DNA from: Nocardia sp. BMG111209
GTDB taxonomy: Bacteria; Actinomycetota; Actinomycetes; Mycobacteriales; Mycobacteriaceae
NCBI RefSeq assembly: GCF_000381925.1
Contig: NZ_KB907307.1
Location: 2,914,001-2,978,000 of the forward strand
Length of the DNA: 64,000 bases
Direction: 5' to 3'
The translations under genes and the position numbers were made by a program. Of this stretch, positions 57,232-64,000 are shown in pieces (position 1 is the stretch's first letter; every line of letters begins with the position of its first letter). The notes under the pieces are model-generated. The model did no database searches. It had not been told where the DNA came from and was given only the letters and a program-made list of their open reading frames with translations.

Positions 57232-59079
57232 CTACGGGCGGGTGCGGTTGCAGGAGAGTTCGCGGCCGTCGGAGGTGCACCAGAGCTGGTAGCCGGAGTG
57301 GAAATCGCCGCCGCCCCATTTGTAGTGGTCGTCGTGGGGTTGCGGGAGGATCGCGGCGTAGTTGGCGGCCGAGTTGCGGTCGCCGGAGCCCTTGTACGCG
57401 GTCTGGGTGGGATAGGGGTAGACCGGGCGGGCGGTGACGGCGCGGGCCGTCGGATCGGGTTGGGTCAGGGGGCCGCTGGTGGCGGTGTGGCCGTCGCTGT
57501 CGGCGGCGGTCTTGGTCGCGATCACCGCGTTGGGGGTCTGGTCGCGTTCGGTCCACGCGAGCAGCGGGGTGAGCAGGTCGGTGTGGCTGGGGCCGTAGCC
57601 GCCCTGGCAGTGGAACATGCCGGGGAACAGGTAGAGGCGGTAGAAGCCGTCGGCGATCTGCTGGCCGAGTTTGTCGATCACGGCCTGGCGGTAGGTGATC
57701 GAGCCGACCGGGGGGATGTAGCCGTCGGACCAGCCGTGCCAGTGGATGAGTTTGCCGCCGCGCTGAGCGAAGGCGGACAGGTCCGGATCGGTGGCGTCGT
57801 AGAGGCCACCGACCGAATCCAGATAGCCCTTCAGGTTGTCGACGGTGAACACCGACTGGTCGATCGCCTTGCCGGGGTCGGGTTTCCAGGTGCCGAGCCA
57901 GCGCAGGAAACCGGCGCCGATGCGGTACATCAGGATCTGTTCGCGGCGCTGGCCGTCGCGGGGGACGATCAGGCCGACCCACTGCGGTTCGGAGCCGATC
58001 GGTTCGCCGCCGGTGTACAGGTGGGTGCCGCCGGCGTCGACCACGCCGGTGTAGATCTTGCGGACCACGTCGACCTGTTCACCGGTCAGGCAGTCGGGGC
58101 GGTCCGGACCGTCCGGGCAGGCGATGCTGCCGGGATCGAAATTGCACGAGCGCGGGTCCTGGATGGTGCCGGCGCCGAGATCCGGATCGGCGCATTCACG
58201 GATCACCGCGTCGTGCAGCATGTCCACCTTGGCCGCGGGCAGGATCACCGAACCGTCGGGGCGGAAGTCGACCGTCGAGAGGTACGCCTCCTCGAAACCG
58301 TTGAGCGCGGTCTGGTTGAAGGCGGGCGCACCGGCCAGGACACCGTCGAAGTCGGTGGGGTAGCGCTGCGCCTCCATCAGCGCCTCCCGGCCGCCGTCGG
58401 AACAGCCGTCGTAGTACGAATAGCGCGGCGCCGCACCGTAGAACGCGGTGATCACGGCCTTCGCGGCGGCGGCGAACACATGCTCGGCGCGGTAGCCGAA
58501 ATCGACCTTCAGCTGCGGGTCGGTGGCCCAGACGTCGACCGGGCCGGTGTCGCGGTGGCCCTGATCGTCCTGGCCGACCACCATGGTGCCGTCGGTCAGC
58601 GGCGCGCAGCCGGTGCTGATCGGCGACCGCAGCGCCAGATTGATCACGCCGCAGTAGCCGCCGCAGCCCTGCTGCAGGTAGCGGCCGCGATAGGTGGTGG
58701 TGGGCAGGCGCAGTTCGAATCCGATCTGCGGATCCACGAAACCGACCACCTGGCAGTAGTCGTACGGGTTGCTCTCGCTCTTCGGGACCATCGTGGCCAG
58801 CGCGATCGAGACCGCGCCCTCGTTCAGCCGGGTGAAGTCGTGGGTGCTCAGCTCGGGGCAGCCCATCTTCGGAACCTGCACCGGCAGTTCCTCCCCCGCG
58901 GCCAGCCGGGGTACCGAGGGCGGCGGGGCCGGTGGTGCGGTCGTCACCCCGGGCGAGGCGGGGCGCGGGGCCGGGGTGTGGCCGGACGAGCACGCGGTGA
59001 CCGTCACCAGCACGGCGGTCAGGGCCGCCGCGACCAGCACGAGCCACCGCATCCGCTGCGGACCGGGGTAACGCTGCAT
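57232..59079 (-). CDS. Tannase/feruloyl esterase-family lipoprotein
   Basis: A 615-residue exported esterase. The N-terminus (MRWLVLVAAALTAVLVTVTA, Cys next) is a lipoprotein signal. The body is of the tannase/feruloyl esterase family: YDGCSDGGREALMEAQRYP has the nucleophile Ser in the CS-D-GG elbow, DATDPDLSAFAQRGGKLIHW carries the acid, and FPGMFHCQGGYGPSHTDLL the His with its paired Cys. It hydrolyses gallate or hydroxycinnamate esters outside the cell. ATG at 59079, or 59052 for a shorter signal. It ends 2 bp from the convergent gene. Confidence 0.88.
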   Translation of the reverse strand: MQRYPGPQRMRWLVLVAAALTAVLVTVTACSSGHTPAPRPASPGVTTAPPAPPPSVPRLAAGEELPVQVPKMGCPELSTHDFTRLNEGAVSIALATMVPKSESNPYDYCQVVGFVDPQIGFELRLPTTTYRGRYLQQGCGGYCGVINLALRSPISTGCAPLTDGTMVVGQDDQGHRDTGPVDVWATDPQLKVDFGYRAEHVFAAAAKAVITAFYGAAPRYSYYDGCSDGGREALMEAQRYPTDFDGVLAGAPAFNQTALNGFEEAYLSTVDFRPDGSVILPAAKVDMLHDAVIRECADPDLGAGTIQDPRSCNFDPGSIACPDGPDRPDCLTGEQVDVVRKIYTGVVDAGGTHLYTGGEPIGSEPQWVGLIVPRDGQRREQILMYRIGAGFLRWLGTWKPDPGKAIDQSVFTVDNLKGYLDSVGGLYDATDPDLSAFAQRGGKLIHWHGWSDGYIPPVGSITYRQAVIDKLGQQIADGFYRLYLFPGMFHCQGGYGPSHTDLLTPLLAWTERDQTPNAVIATKTAADSDGHTATSGPLTQPDPTARAVTARPVYPYPTQTAYKGSGDRNSAANYAAILPQPHDDHYKWGGGDFHSGYQLWCTSDGRELSCNRTRP

Positions 59080-59177
59080 GCTGCCTACCTGCCTGTGTCG
59101 AGAGCGGAGAGCCTGCCGACCGAGACCGGCCCGACAGCACCATAGCTGTAGCTTCGGCCTTCGCTTCGCTCCGGCGG

Positions 59178-59270
59178 GTTCGCGGCCCCCTCGGTCTCGG
59201 TCCTTCCCTCCTCCGGTCAGTCGCTGCGCTCCCTCCCTCCGTCAGTCCAGGACCGAGACGGGCCGCGAAC
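59178..59270. repeat. Long interrupted inverted repeat, intergenic
   Basis: GTTCGCGGCCC-CCTCG-GTCTCGGTCCT (59178-59204) is complementary to AGGACCGAGAC-GGGCCGCGAAC (59249-59270): two 11-bp stems, one arm with a 5-base insert. The 44-bp middle is CT-rich with CTCCCTCC and CCGTCAGT-like direct repeats. It fills most of the 224-bp gap between the transporter and esterase genes and looks like a dispersed intergenic repeat. Confidence 0.65.
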
Positions 59271-59303
59271 AACGGGGGTTCGGCATCAGAGCAGGCCGGG
59301 GTG

Positions 59304-60638
59304 TCAGGCTGGGACGGGCTCCTCTAGTTTCTCCGTGGCTCGGTAGGCGTCGGCTTCGGGGTTGCGGCGGACGAAGGCGATCGTCACCACTGCGATGGCC
59401 GCGGCGATCGCGAACACCCAGAAACCGGCCGTGTCGAAGCCGTGCGACAACAGGACGCCGCCGAACCAGGGGCCGAAGATGGAACCCCAGCGGCCGACCG
59501 CGGATACCCAGCCCAGGGCCGTGGCCCGCACACTCGGCAGGTAGTAGGTGCTGGTGCTCGCGTAGATCAGGGTCTGCGCGCTGAACAGGAAGCCGCCGGT
59601 CACGAACACGATCACGTAGGTGAGGAACTGGCCGGTGTGCGCGGCGAGCAGCGCCACGCCGATCGCGGTGCAGGTGAACCAGATCAGGGCGATCCGGCGC
59701 GGGCCGAAGCGGTCGGCCAGCGGGCCCGCGACCAGCATGCCGACGATGCCGCCGAGGTTGATCACGAGCAGGAAGCTGATCGCCGAACCCAGGTTGTAGC
59801 CGTGGCCGCGCATCATCGTCGGCAGCCAGGTGTTCATGCCGTAGACCAGCAGCAGGCCGAAGAACGAGGCCACCCAGAACAGCAGTGTGGTGCTCCGGAC
59901 GTTGCGGGTGAACAGTTGCCGGACGTCGCCTCGGCGCTTCTCGCCGCCCGCTTCCGGTGCGTAGAACTCCAGGGGGACACCGTATTTCGCGGCCTGGGCT
60001 TTCGCCTGGGCGGTGCGGCCGCTGCCGAGCAGGTAGGTCATCGACTCGGGAAGGAGTGCCCAGATCAGCGGTACGGCCAGCAGCGGCAGCGCGCCGAACC
60101 AGTACACCGAACGCCAGCCCAGGTGGTGGACCACCGACAGGGCCAGCCCACCGGCCAATGCGCCGCCGGCCTGGTGGGCCGTCATCACGAAGGTCACCGC
60201 GAGGTTCTTCCGGGCCTTCGGCGCGAACTCCTGGACCAGCGCGAGGCAGGTGGGCAGCAGGGCGCCCAGGCCGTAGCCGGAGATGAACCGGGCGACGCCG
60301 AATACGGTCACGGTGTGCGCGGCGGCGGCGCCGGCCGAGGCGAGCGCGAAGATCGTGACGCCGGCCATCAGCGGCAGGCGGCGGCCGATGCGGTCGTTGA
60401 GCAGACCGGCGGTCAGCGCGCCGAGCAGCATGCCGAGATTGGTGAAGCTGCCGATGTCACCACCGGCGGCCTTGGACAGATGAAATGCCTTGTCGTCGAA
60501 GACACCCGGCAGCACCGCGCCGTAGACGAACAGATCCAGGCCGTCCAGCAGCACCAGGAACCAGCACACCACGATCACTCGGGTGGCGAGCCGGCCGACG
60601 GCGGGTGACGCGCCGCCACGCAGATCCAACGAAGACAA
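59304..60638 (-). CDS. MFS transporter, aromatic acid:H+ symporter type
   Basis: A 444-residue, 12-helix transporter of the AAHS group (PcaK/BenK-like). Helix 1 carries VCWFLVLLDGLDLFVYGAVL, whose acidic residue pair is a mark of the family; GLLNDRIGRRLPLM is the motif-A loop and PLADRFGPRRIALI its second copy. The TTG at 60638 is preceded by AGGAAAGAGA; the longer open frame upstream crosses the promoter. It probably takes up the aromatic acid released by the neighbouring esterase. Confidence 0.85.
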   Translation of the reverse strand: MSSLDLRGGASPAVGRLATRVIVVCWFLVLLDGLDLFVYGAVLPGVFDDKAFHLSKAAGGDIGSFTNLGMLLGALTAGLLNDRIGRRLPLMAGVTIFALASAGAAAAHTVTVFGVARFISGYGLGALLPTCLALVQEFAPKARKNLAVTFVMTAHQAGGALAGGLALSVVHHLGWRSVYWFGALPLLAVPLIWALLPESMTYLLGSGRTAQAKAQAAKYGVPLEFYAPEAGGEKRRGDVRQLFTRNVRSTTLLFWVASFFGLLLVYGMNTWLPTMMRGHGYNLGSAISFLLVINLGGIVGMLVAGPLADRFGPRRIALIWFTCTAIGVALLAAHTGQFLTYVIVFVTGGFLFSAQTLIYASTSTYYLPSVRATALGWVSAVGRWGSIFGPWFGGVLLSHGFDTAGFWVFAIAAAIAVVTIAFVRRNPEADAYRATEKLEEPVPA

Positions 60639-60678
60639 CCTTGTCTCTTTCCTGGGGAAACGTACAACTGTGCGCCAG

Positions 60679-60736
60679 GCTATATTGCGCCCGAGATTGT
60701 ACGCAAGACAGTACTCAATATTGTTGACAATACTGT
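60679..60736 (-). promoter_or_regulatory. Promoter and operator of the aromatic-acid transporter
   Basis: On the minus strand TTGCGT (60706-60701), 16 bp and TATAGC (60684-60679) form a promoter. Upstream lies the inverted repeat ACAGTA (60708-60713) / TACTGT (60731-60736) with a 17-bp AT-rich centre that includes CAATATTG (60716-60723). A second inverted repeat, TTGCG / CGCAA, spans 60686-60706. A repressor such as an IclR or GntR protein may bind here. Confidence 0.5.
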
Positions 60737-60751
60737 GCAATGAAAACAACC

Positions 60752-60781
60752 GAGGCGCCGCCGGGATACCGGCGGCGCCTC
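60752..60781 (-). terminator. Intrinsic terminator of the extradiol operon
   Basis: GAGGCGCCGCCGG (60752-60764) pairs perfectly with CCGGCGGCGCCTC (60769-60781), loop GATA. On the minus strand it is followed by GGTTGTTTTC, a T-rich tail. It lies just after the stop of the extradiol dioxygenase gene at 60800. Confidence 0.8.
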
Positions 60782-60799
60782 CAGCTATCCAACAGCGAA

Positions 60800-61780
60800 T
60801 TATGCCCGATCGAGTTCGGCTTCGCGTTCCAGCTCCGCCGCGGTGGGAGTGCCGTGGGTGTGGAAGGACTCGATGGTCTTCAGGCCCCACGCCTGGCCCT
60901 TGGCCCGCTCGCGTTCGGTCCAGTCGACCCGCCGCCAGTCCGGCGCCAGGATCAGGCGCGCACCGGCGTTGCAGAGTTCGATGCGGTTGCCGCCGGGCTC
61001 GTACACGTACAGGAAGAAGGTCTGCTGGATCGCGTGCTTGTGCGGGCCGGTCTCGATGAACACGCCCTGATCCAGGGCGACGTCGCAGGCGCGCAGGATG
61101 TCCGCGCGACTGTCCGCGGCGAAGGCGATGTGGTGCAGCCGCCCGGACAGGCCCAGATTGTCCTTGGTGTACACCAGGTCGTAGCTCTTGTTCCCGAACG
61201 TGGTCCACGCCGCCGCGACGGTGCCGTCGTCCAGCACGATCTGCTCGGTGGTCATCGCGCCGAGCGCGTCCTCGAGGAAATCGCGATTGTCCACCGGCAC
61301 CCGGCCGAGGAAGTTCACGTGGTCCAGCCGCCGGGCCGGGACGCCGCCGCCGGGATACTTCGCGGCCTGATTCTTCAGCGACGGCCTACTCTCGTCGCCG
61401 GGCTCGTACCAGTCGGCGTCGTAGCAGAGGCCGAATTCGTGGCTGTCCGGATCGGTGAACAGATAGGTGCGGCCGAAGCCGGGTTCGCCGTCCACCCAGC
61501 CGATTCCACGGCCGGCCGCCTCCAGCGCCGCCACCCGGCGTTCCAGTTGTTCCGGGCCGGAGGCGCGCAGCGTGGTCCGGGCGATGCCCGCGTGCCGGTG
61601 CCCGCGCAGGGTAAGGCTGTGGTGCAGGTAGTCGTCCCAGGCGTGCAGATATACGTCGTCGCCGTCGCGCCCGACCACCTCCAGTCCGAGGAAATCGGTG
61701 CAGAAGCGAACGCTCTCTTCCAGTTTCGGGGTGAGCAGCGTGACGTGCGCCAGATGGGCGATCTCGTGACCGGGGGCCAT
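60800..61780 (-). CDS. Extradiol ring-cleavage dioxygenase, type I (VOC)
   Basis: A 326-residue two-module VOC dioxygenase of the catechol 2,3-dioxygenase type. The Fe(II) ligands look complete: His in RRLDHVNFLGR, His in RLHHIAFAADS and Glu in GGNRIELCNAG. The first module (HVTLLTPKLEESVRFCTDFL) is the degenerate partner. The ATG at 61780 has GAGAAAG upstream. It follows the tautomerase-like gene by 34 bp in one operon and is the presumed ring-opening enzyme. Confidence 0.85.
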   Translation of the reverse strand: MAPGHEIAHLAHVTLLTPKLEESVRFCTDFLGLEVVGRDGDDVYLHAWDDYLHHSLTLRGHRHAGIARTTLRASGPEQLERRVAALEAAGRGIGWVDGEPGFGRTYLFTDPDSHEFGLCYDADWYEPGDESRPSLKNQAAKYPGGGVPARRLDHVNFLGRVPVDNRDFLEDALGAMTTEQIVLDDGTVAAAWTTFGNKSYDLVYTKDNLGLSGRLHHIAFAADSRADILRACDVALDQGVFIETGPHKHAIQQTFFLYVYEPGGNRIELCNAGARLILAPDWRRVDWTERERAKGQAWGLKTIESFHTHGTPTAAELEREAELDRA

Positions 61781-61814
61781 AGTGACAAGTCTTTCTCGGG
61801 AGAAGTGTTGTGGT

Positions 61815-62930
61815 TCAGGCACACTCGGTGGCGGCGCGGGGAAATACCGTTCCGGCGAACAACTTCCGGGCGGTGCGCACCACGCCGGCGCGGTGCACGA
61901 CCGGCGGGGTGACGGTGGTGTCCAGATCGATGTCGACCAGCAGATGACCCGACGGATGCTCCACATCCACCCGGGACAGCTCCGCCGGCCAGTCCGCGGT
62001 GAGTTCGTGCCCCACCGCGCCGGGGGTCATCAGCGCGGTGACCGCGCTGATCGCCGCGAACACCCCGACCGCGGTGTGCGGCTGCACCGGGATGAACGAG
62101 CGGGTGCCGACCTGACCGCCGTCGCGGCCGGGGGAAACCAGGATCGTCTTCGGCACCGAGGACTCCGCCACATCGCCGAGGCCCATCAGCGCGGCGGCCT
62201 TGCGCCGCAACCCGTCCACGCGTTCGAGCAGCGCGGCGTCGGCGGCCAGTTCGGCATGCGTCTCGCCACCGGTGAGCCCGAACGCCGCGGCCTCGGCGAC
62301 CACGACCGGCATGCCGTTGTCCACGCAGGTGATCTCGACACCGTCGATCTCGTCGCGGATCCGGCCGGTCGGGAACAGGCCCGAGGTGGCCGAGCCCGCG
62401 ATGTCCTCGAAGGCCAGCAGTACCGCCGCGGCCGTACCCGGGACGCCGTCGATCGCGGTGTCGCCGTCGTAGACCGGCCGGCCGTCGCGGATCGGGAAGG
62501 TCGCGGTGGCGATACTGTCGGAGTTGACGAGATGGATGCGCACCGAACAGCTTTCGGCGCCCGGCGCGACCTCGACCAGTCCGGATTCGACCGCGAACTG
62601 TCCCACCCCGGCGAGGATGTTGCCGCAGTTCTGCTTGTCCGACACCGTCGGCCGGTCCACGCCGAGTTGCAGGAACAGGTAGTCGACGTCGACGCCGGGC
62701 CGTCGCGCGGGCGAGACCACGGCGACCTTACTGGTCAGCGAGGTCGCGCCGCCGAGGCCGTCGATCTGCCGCGGATCGGGGGTACCCATGATCCGCAGCA
62801 GCAGGTCGTCGCGGGCGGCCGGATCCGCCGGCAGGTCCTCGGCGCGGAAGTAGCCGCCCTTCGAGGTGCCGCCGCGCATCCACAGGCAGGCGATCCCGTC
62901 CGCCGCGGACCGCCGCACCCAGTCGCTCAC
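61815..62930 (-). CDS. 4-oxalomesaconate tautomerase / PrpF-family isomerase
   Basis: A 371-residue PrpF-fold protein. CLWMRGGTSKGGYFRAEDL, QIDGLGGATSLTSKVAVVSP and DKQNCGNILAGVGQFAVESG (candidate catalytic Cys) are the family blocks. Relatives are 4-oxalomesaconate tautomerase (GalD/LigU-type) and methylitaconate isomerases. The adjacent aldolase-like gene points to the oxalomesaconate reaction. The GTG start overlaps the aldolase-like stop (GTGA). Confidence 0.8.
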   Translation of the reverse strand: MSDWVRRSAADGIACLWMRGGTSKGGYFRAEDLPADPAARDDLLLRIMGTPDPRQIDGLGGATSLTSKVAVVSPARRPGVDVDYLFLQLGVDRPTVSDKQNCGNILAGVGQFAVESGLVEVAPGAESCSVRIHLVNSDSIATATFPIRDGRPVYDGDTAIDGVPGTAAAVLLAFEDIAGSATSGLFPTGRIRDEIDGVEITCVDNGMPVVVAEAAAFGLTGGETHAELAADAALLERVDGLRRKAAALMGLGDVAESSVPKTILVSPGRDGGQVGTRSFIPVQPHTAVGVFAAISAVTALMTPGAVGHELTADWPAELSRVDVEHPSGHLLVDIDLDTTVTPPVVHRAGVVRTARKLFAGTVFPRAATECA

Positions 62931-63634
62931 TTCGGCTCTCCGGCAACGTGATCCGCGTAGGAGACGTAGGTGATGCCGAAATCGTCCAGCCGCGCGCGCA
63001 GCCCGTAGATGTCGAGGCCGAGTTCGCCGCGGCGGAACGCCAGGCGGTTGCGTTCCTCCTTCTCCAACCGCGCCTGCGACGCCTCGAGCACCGCGGGGAC
63101 GTTCGCGCGGGCCACCACGGCCACGCCGTCGTCGTCGGCGACGATCACGTCACCGGGGTGGATCACCTGGCCCTCCACCACGATCGGCACGTTGATCGCG
63201 CCGGCGGTGGCCTTCACCGAACCCTGCGCGCTGACCGCCGTCGACCAGGCGGGGAAGCCCATCTCGCGCAGTTCGGCGACATCGCGCACACCGCAGGACA
63301 GCACCACGCCGCGCACTCCGCGCCGGTGCAGCGCGGTGGCGAACAGCTCACCGAACAGGCCGTCGGACGACGGCGAGTTGGTGGCCACGACCAGGATGTC
63401 GCCCTCGCGGCACTGCTCGACCGCGACGTGGATCATCAGATTGTCGCCGGGCCAGCACAGCACGGTCACCGCGGTGCCGCCGATGCGCGCGCCGGGCCAC
63501 GCGGGCCGCAGCCGGGGGCCGAGGTAGCCGATCCGGCCGGCGGCCTCGTGCACGGTGGCCGTGCCGTAGGTACCGAGCGTGGTGGCGTCCGTGAGCGCGG
63601 CCCGCGGCGGATCGGTCACGACGACCGACTTCAT
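62927..63634 (-). CDS. 4-carboxy-4-hydroxy-2-oxoadipate aldolase-like (RraA fold)
   Basis: A 235-residue protein of the RraA/HMG-CHA aldolase family. Key motifs are ATVHEAAGRIGYLGPRLRP, AVTVLCWPGDNLMIHVAVEQ, GELFATALHRRGVRGVVLSC-G, VRDVAELREMGFPAWS and GDVIVADDDGVAVV. CHA aldolase splits 4-carboxy-4-hydroxy-2-oxoadipate into pyruvate and oxaloacetate, the last step of the gallate and protocatechuate 4,5-cleavage routes. The ATG follows AGGAGGA. The oxalomesaconate hydratase needed between this and the tautomerase is not in the window. Confidence 0.85.
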   Translation of the reverse strand: MKSVVVTDPPRAALTDATTLGTYGTATVHEAAGRIGYLGPRLRPAWPGARIGGTAVTVLCWPGDNLMIHVAVEQCREGDILVVATNSPSSDGLFGELFATALHRRGVRGVVLSCGVRDVAELREMGFPAWSTAVSAQGSVKATAGAINVPIVVEGQVIHPGDVIVADDDGVAVVARANVPAVLEASQARLEKEERNRLAFRRGELGLDIYGLRARLDDFGITYVSYADHVAGEPK

Positions 63635-63809
63635 GATGTCCTCCTGTGTTCGGCCGGCGGCAGCTCTCGGCTGTCCCCGGCGTCGACGAAATTGCCGGTA
63701 ATTCGATGTCCCGGGTGGGGCCCGGCGTGCCCTCATCCGCACCGCCGGACACCACCCGAGTGCGATCCGGCGGGGACCTGCCGGACCACGTTTCGGCGAT
63801 CCGAGCGGG

Positions 63810-64000
63810 CTACCCGGAACCCGCGACCGTCGGCCGTGCGGCATCGCCACGCGGTTCGGCGGCCAGCGCGCGCAGCGCGTCCCGGGTGGCGGCCGCTATC
63901 CGCGGTTCGATCCCCAGATCGGTCAATTGTGCTGCGGCAGCGGCCATTTCCTCGGCGCGGCGCACCGCGTGGGTGTAGCTGCCCGCGATGAACCGATCGA
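63810..64000 (-). CDS. NAD(P)-dependent dehydrogenase C-terminus, DUF1932 type (partial)
   Basis: The window edge cuts this gene. The last 62 residues read from 63998 to the TAG at 63810-63812. FIAGSYTHAVRRAEEM, then LTDLGIEPRIAAATRDALRA, matches the C-terminal DUF1932 domain of 3-hydroxyisobutyrate/phosphogluconate-like dehydrogenases found beside aromatic degradation genes. It lies 175 bp upstream of the aldolase-like gene on the same strand and is likely part of the same operon. Confidence 0.65.
   Translation of the reverse strand, partial: DRFIAGSYTHAVRRAEEMAAAAAQLTDLGIEPRIAAATRDALRALAAEPRGDAARPTVAGSG

Noticed and set aside
56689..59145. An 818-codon plus-strand open frame over the tannase gene
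   Set aside because: The minus-strand tannase has signal peptide, lipobox and catalytic motifs; the plus frame is Gly/Val/Asp-rich with no recognisable fold.
1..64000. tRNA, rRNA or insertion-sequence genes
   Set aside because: No tRNA-like cloverleaf, rRNA segment, DDE transposase or paired terminal repeats with target duplications were seen on reading both strands; a dedicated search could still find a small RNA.

Overview
The window is high-GC actinobacterial DNA, most likely from Nocardia or a close relative in the Mycobacteriales. The evidence is a complete mycofactocin biosynthesis locus, an F420-type luciferase-like oxidoreductase, a mycothiol-type maleylpyruvate isomerase-fold protein, several GTG/TTG starts, and small secreted Ala/Gly-rich proteins. 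Long open frames on both strands reflect high GC at third codon positions; only about 60 frames are supported as genes. I found no rRNA, tRNA, insertion sequence or CRISPR array.

Layout. (1) 1-4016: a LysR regulator, a pair of secreted glycine-zipper proteins and an aldehyde dehydrogenase. (2) 4090-11973: the mycofactocin locus, read on the minus strand as mftA-mftB-mftC-small ORF-mftE-SDR-mftF-mftD, followed 9 bp later by a class III nucleotide cyclase with a tandem-octapeptide N-terminus; mftR is divergent. (3) 12075-20367: assorted genes, namely a GDSL hydrolase, glucarate dehydratase, a DUF4236/exonuclease/BRCT fusion, a Bcr/CflA-type exporter and a small barrel protein paired with an alpha/beta hydrolase. 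(4) 20415-30761: a catabolic operon flanked by a TetR and a LacI regulator. It holds a CitE-like lyase, two SDRs, a luciferase-like oxidoreductase, a 6-oxocamphor-hydrolase-like crotonase, a class III CoA-transferase, a Rieske oxygenase and a TauD-type dioxygenase. I propose ring hydroxylation, oxidation to a beta-diketone, hydrolytic C-C cleavage and CoA activation of an unknown alicyclic compound. (5) 30818-33346: an MFS exporter and a VapBC module.

(6) 33384-52845: a large degradation region. One operon encodes an amidohydrolase, a ThDP enzyme and an Ldh2-type dehydrogenase. An LhgO-like oxidase and an aldehyde dehydrogenase follow. A seven-gene meta-cleavage-type operon encodes an extradiol dioxygenase, ALDH, FAH hydrolase, VOC protein, alpha/beta hydrolase, GlcG/HbpS-like protein and a MetE-like protein lacking its zinc cysteines. 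A LysR regulator and an RbsABC-like ABC importer operon complete it. A shared quasi-palindrome (GCAA-N7-TTGC) lies upstream of two of these operons, with weaker versions at the ALDH and LysR promoters. (7) 53086-57229: a second copy of the glycine-zipper pair, a PD-(D/E)XK-type gene bracketed by two related hairpins, a MerR regulator and a maleylpyruvate-isomerase-fold protein. (8) 57232-64000: a tannase/feruloyl esterase lipoprotein, an aromatic-acid MFS transporter, a second extradiol dioxygenase, a 4-oxalomesaconate tautomerase-like protein, a 4-carboxy-4-hydroxy-2-oxoadipate aldolase-like protein and the C-terminal end of a DUF1932 dehydrogenase. This looks like ester hydrolysis, uptake, ring cleavage and a 4-oxalomesaconate lower pathway.

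The points most likely to be new are the 43-codon frame between mftC and mftE, the cyclase coupled to mftD, the two cassettes of glycine-zipper proteins, the beta-diketone-hydrolase catabolic operon, the Cys-less MetE-like enzyme and the covarying hairpins around the PD-(D/E)XK gene. All functions are read from motifs and context; no similarity search was run.
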